The position numbers and the translations under genes were made by a program. The notes beneath the pieces were generated by a model. The model worked only from the letters and a program-made list of their open reading frames with translations. It searched no databases and was not told the origin of the DNA. From Sphingobacterium spiritivorum (GTDB taxonomy: Bacteria; Bacteroidota; Bacteroidia; Sphingobacteriales; Sphingobacteriaceae), in contig NZ_CP068083.1 in assembly GCF_016725325.1 (NCBI RefSeq), forward strand, positions 2,976,001-3,040,000: 64,000 bases of DNA. The letters run 5' to 3'. The first letter of the stretch is position 1. Each line of letters begins with the position of its first letter. This document shows, one piece after another, positions 61,742 to 64,000 of this stretch.

Positions 61742-61938
61742 CGTTATTTATTAGGTTATATAGGTTAGTTTTAGTTCAATTATGCTATAATTGACAATAT
61801 TCGGACATTTTTTGAACGGGTAGTTTTTAAAGAAGTTTTGTAACATTTAAAGTTTTCCTAAACATAAATAGCCTACGGATGTTCCTTCTTTAACAAAAAC
61901 TGATTGAGGAACATTCTACTAAACAAATTCAAATCGGA

Positions 61939-62811
61939 ATGAAAGAAGTGCTGATATGCGGATTGAACAATTATCTGGGAAAGAGAGCTGCTGCACATCT
62001 TGCTAATCAAGAGCTGCATGTGACAGCCATAACCCGTAATACGGAACTCTTTTATTCCAGAACTTCTGAACCGGTGACGGCGCAGTTGTATCCTGTAGAC
62101 CTGATACGCAGAACAGGAGATTACGATCATTTTCAGATCAGGCATCTGGATGCTGCAATTTATTTCGCTCAGGTACCTACCCTTAATGATCCCGTTCATA
62201 TCAAGCTGGAAATGGTAGCTTTGCGTAATTTTATCGAACTGGTAAGAAGACAGAGCTGCTGGCGTATTACCTATGTCGCACGTCTGATGGACAAAAAACA
62301 TCTTCGTCCTATAATAGATCTGTTCAATGCACAACAGATACAATATACCATTGTATTGAATAACTGTGCGGTAGGATTGGGTTCTATGCTGGATAATATA
62401 TTCAAAGTTCTGGAGCAGCAAAAAATAGTGGCTTATGTTGGCCGGATTGCTAAAATCCGTTTTCAGCCCATTGCAGCTTTAGATGTGATCCGTTGGTTAC
62501 AAAAAATGCTGAAAATGGATGTATTTACAGATAAGGTAATCGAACTGGGAGGGCCTTCTGTTGTGAGCTTCCGTGACTTTTTTAATCTTTATGCCCGTTT
62601 TAGTCCGGATCAGGCTCCTCCCCGAACTCTTATCCTTCCCAAGCCCCTGGTCAAAGCGATATTTACAAAATTATATGACATTAACGGTGAAGATTTTGAG
62701 GAATTCAGACAGGTTATCCGTTATGAAGATATTGTTGATAATCAGCAATGGCAGCAATTGATGCCCATGGAACTCACTCCACTGGAACAGGCGATTGAAC
62801 AGGATTGTTAA
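61939..62811 (+). CDS. Atypical NAD(P)-binding (NmrA/SDR-like) protein
   Basis: A 290-residue protein with an N-terminal Rossmann start, VLICGLNNYLGKRAAAHLAN (GxxxxxG), as in NmrA-like and atypical SDRs. It keeps a TARLMDKKHLRP-type middle and a C-terminal substrate half with FQPIAALDVIRWLQKMLKM and ELGGPSVVSFRDFFNLYAR. The catalytic YxxxK of classical SDRs is not seen, so it may be a redox sensor or a binding protein. The substrate is unknown. A UbiD-family gene follows after 88 bases with its own promoter box. Confidence 0.65.
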   Translation: MKEVLICGLNNYLGKRAAAHLANQELHVTAITRNTELFYSRTSEPVTAQLYPVDLIRRTGDYDHFQIRHLDAAIYFAQVPTLNDPVHIKLEMVALRNFIELVRRQSCWRITYVARLMDKKHLRPIIDLFNAQQIQYTIVLNNCAVGLGSMLDNIFKVLEQQKIVAYVGRIAKIRFQPIAALDVIRWLQKMLKMDVFTDKVIELGGPSVVSFRDFFNLYARFSPDQAPPRTLILPKPLVKAIFTKLYDINGEDFEEFRQVIRYEDIVDNQQWQQLMPMELTPLEQAIEQDC

Positions 62812-62869
62812 TCTGTTACTGTTATTTTGATAATTCTGTCAAAATAAGCCTTTACTTGGTATATTCTGT

Positions 62870-62877
62870 TATTTTTG
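62870..62877 (+). promoter_or_regulatory. -7-like box of the ubiD-family gene
   Basis: TATTTTTG matches TAnnTTTG and lies 22 bases before the ATG at 62900. Confidence 0.45.
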
Positions 62878-62899
62878 TAATCTTCAAGATACGACAGTT

Positions 62900-64000
62900 A
62901 TGGGATATAAAAGTTTAGCTGAATGCGTGCTGGATCTGGAAAGACATGGCCACCTGATACGAATAAAAGAAGAAGTTGATCCTTATCTGGAGATGGCAGC
63001 TATACACATGCGTGTGTTTGACAAGGAAGGGCCGGCTTTATTTTTTGAACGTATTAAGGGTTCTGAATTTCCTGCTGTTTCCAATCTTTTCGGTACGCTG
63101 GAGCGTTCAAAATTTATGTTTCGGGATTCTTTGGATCATCTGAAAAAACTTGTGGATGTCAAAATGAATCCTGCTGCTGTACTTAAAAATCCTTTTCAAT
63201 ATGTAGGATCTTCCATGACCGCTCTGGGCGCTCTGCCCTGGAAACGAAAGAGCGGAGCTCCGATTCTGTATGGTAAAACGCAGATCAGCAAACTGCCGCA
63301 AATTGTAAACTGGCCAATGGATGGAGGCGCATTCGTCACGATGCCTCAGGTATATACAGAAGATGTAAGCAAACCCGGTATTATGAATGCTAATCTGGGC
63401 ATGTATCGCATACAATTATCCGGTAATGAGTATGTACCGGACCGGGAGATTGGATTGCATTATCAGTTGCACAGAGGAATAGGGGTACATCAGACTAAGG
63501 CAAATGAACTTGGGATACCTTTGAAAGTGAGTATTTTTGTTGGCGGACCTCCGTCTCACCCGTTATCTGCTGTCATGCCGCTACCCGAAGGCTTGTCTGA
63601 AATGATCTTTGCAGGTGCCCTGGGTAACAGAAGATTTAGATACTTCTATGATGAGGAAGGTTTTTGTATTTCTGCAGATGCAGACTTTGTGATCACCGGA
63701 ACTGTATATCCTAATGAAAATAAACCGGAAGGTCCGTTTGGGGATCACATCGGTTATTATAGTCTTACACACCCTTTTCCGTTGATGCGGGTACACAATG
63801 TATACCACAAGAAAGATCCGATATGGTCGTTTACTGTGGTAGGGCGACCTCCTCAGGAAGATACAAGTTTCGGAGCTTTAATACATGAAATCACAGGTTC
63901 TGCAATTCCGCAGGAAATCAATGGATTACATGCGGTGAATGCGGTTGATCCGGCAGGGGTGCATCCTTTGTTGTTCGCCATTGGTTCAGAACGGTATACT
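62900..64000 (+). CDS. ubiD: UbiD-family decarboxylase (3' end outside window)
   Basis: Prenyl-FMN-dependent decarboxylase, used in quinone synthesis. The frame from ATG 62900 (MGYKSLAECVLDLERHGHLI) is open through 64000 with no stop, so about 367 residues are seen and the C-terminus is missing. Conserved features are the metal/prFMN segment IMNANLGMYRIQLSG and the ENKPEGPFGDHIGYYSLTHP stretch. VGGPPSHPLSAVMPLPEG and WSFTVVGRPPQEDTSFGALI are also typical of the family. Whether it acts in menaquinone synthesis or elsewhere cannot be told, as the cofactor gene ubiX is not in the window. Confidence 0.9.
   Translation, partial: MGYKSLAECVLDLERHGHLIRIKEEVDPYLEMAAIHMRVFDKEGPALFFERIKGSEFPAVSNLFGTLERSKFMFRDSLDHLKKLVDVKMNPAAVLKNPFQYVGSSMTALGALPWKRKSGAPILYGKTQISKLPQIVNWPMDGGAFVTMPQVYTEDVSKPGIMNANLGMYRIQLSGNEYVPDREIGLHYQLHRGIGVHQTKANELGIPLKVSIFVGGPPSHPLSAVMPLPEGLSEMIFAGALGNRRFRYFYDEEGFCISADADFVITGTVYPNENKPEGPFGDHIGYYSLTHPFPLMRVHNVYHKKDPIWSFTVVGRPPQEDTSFGALIHEITGSAIPQEINGLHAVNAVDPAGVHPLLFAIGSERYT

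Overview
This window is a stretch of a Bacteroidota chromosome, most likely Sphingobacteriaceae and probably Sphingobacterium. The evidence is the gene content: a SusC/SusD outer-membrane pair, BamA with two OmpH/Skp chaperones beside uppS, a PorT-family protein beside ubiE, a GlsA/GlsB-like amino-acid lipid pair, YpdA, cryptochrome DASH and many lipoproteins. Promoter-like boxes of the Bacteroidota type (TTTG about 19 bases before TAnnTTTG) also recur. The genus is inferred; no 16S gene is present.

Layout. 1-6.6 kb: the 3' part of a nutrient-uptake operon (SusC, SusD, FAS1 lipoprotein, unknown lipoprotein), closed by a terminator. 6.5-7.2 kb: a gene-free stretch with an imperfect ~100-base duplication flanking a REP-like inverted-repeat element. 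7.2-22.5 kb: mostly housekeeping: tRNA-Asn, PfkB kinase, cytochrome b5-like protein, ECF sigma factor, murB, TetR regulator, YpdA and FUSC, ohr, PEP carboxylase, a DUF4142-like lipoprotein, a Gfo/Idh/MocA oxidoreductase, the overlapping ppk1-ppx pair and tRNA-Leu.

22.5-29.4 kb looks like an accessory segment. It holds a four-gene leftward operon (membrane serine hydrolase, membrane-anchored AraC regulator, secreted DUF3471-like repeat protein, secreted DUF4350-like protein), a broken lipoprotein gene, a DUF1963-like protein and a methyltransferase. 29.4-31.5 kb: a two-gene membrane/soluble Fe-S (CCG) redox module. 32.4-39.7 kb: the envelope-assembly cluster CBS protein-nadK-DUF6089-like protein-uppS-bamA-ompH-ompH. 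39.9-41.7 kb: the amino-acid lipid pair. 41.7-45.0 kb: the operon ubiE-porT-SDR-yqeY-elaA.

45.05-45.5 kb is an AT-rich gap with DnaA-box-like sites and the dnaB promoter. Then follow dnaB, an SRPBCC protein with a VanX-type dipeptidase, valS, two tandem LtaS-like sulfatase-fold membrane enzymes, a beta-barrel protein, the sucA-sucB (2-oxoglutarate dehydrogenase E1/E2) operon, cryptochrome DASH, an atypical NAD(P)-binding protein, and a UbiD decarboxylase cut by the right edge.

No phage, insertion sequence, CRISPR array, integrase or restriction system was seen. All assignments are from reading the translated sequence; no database search was run.
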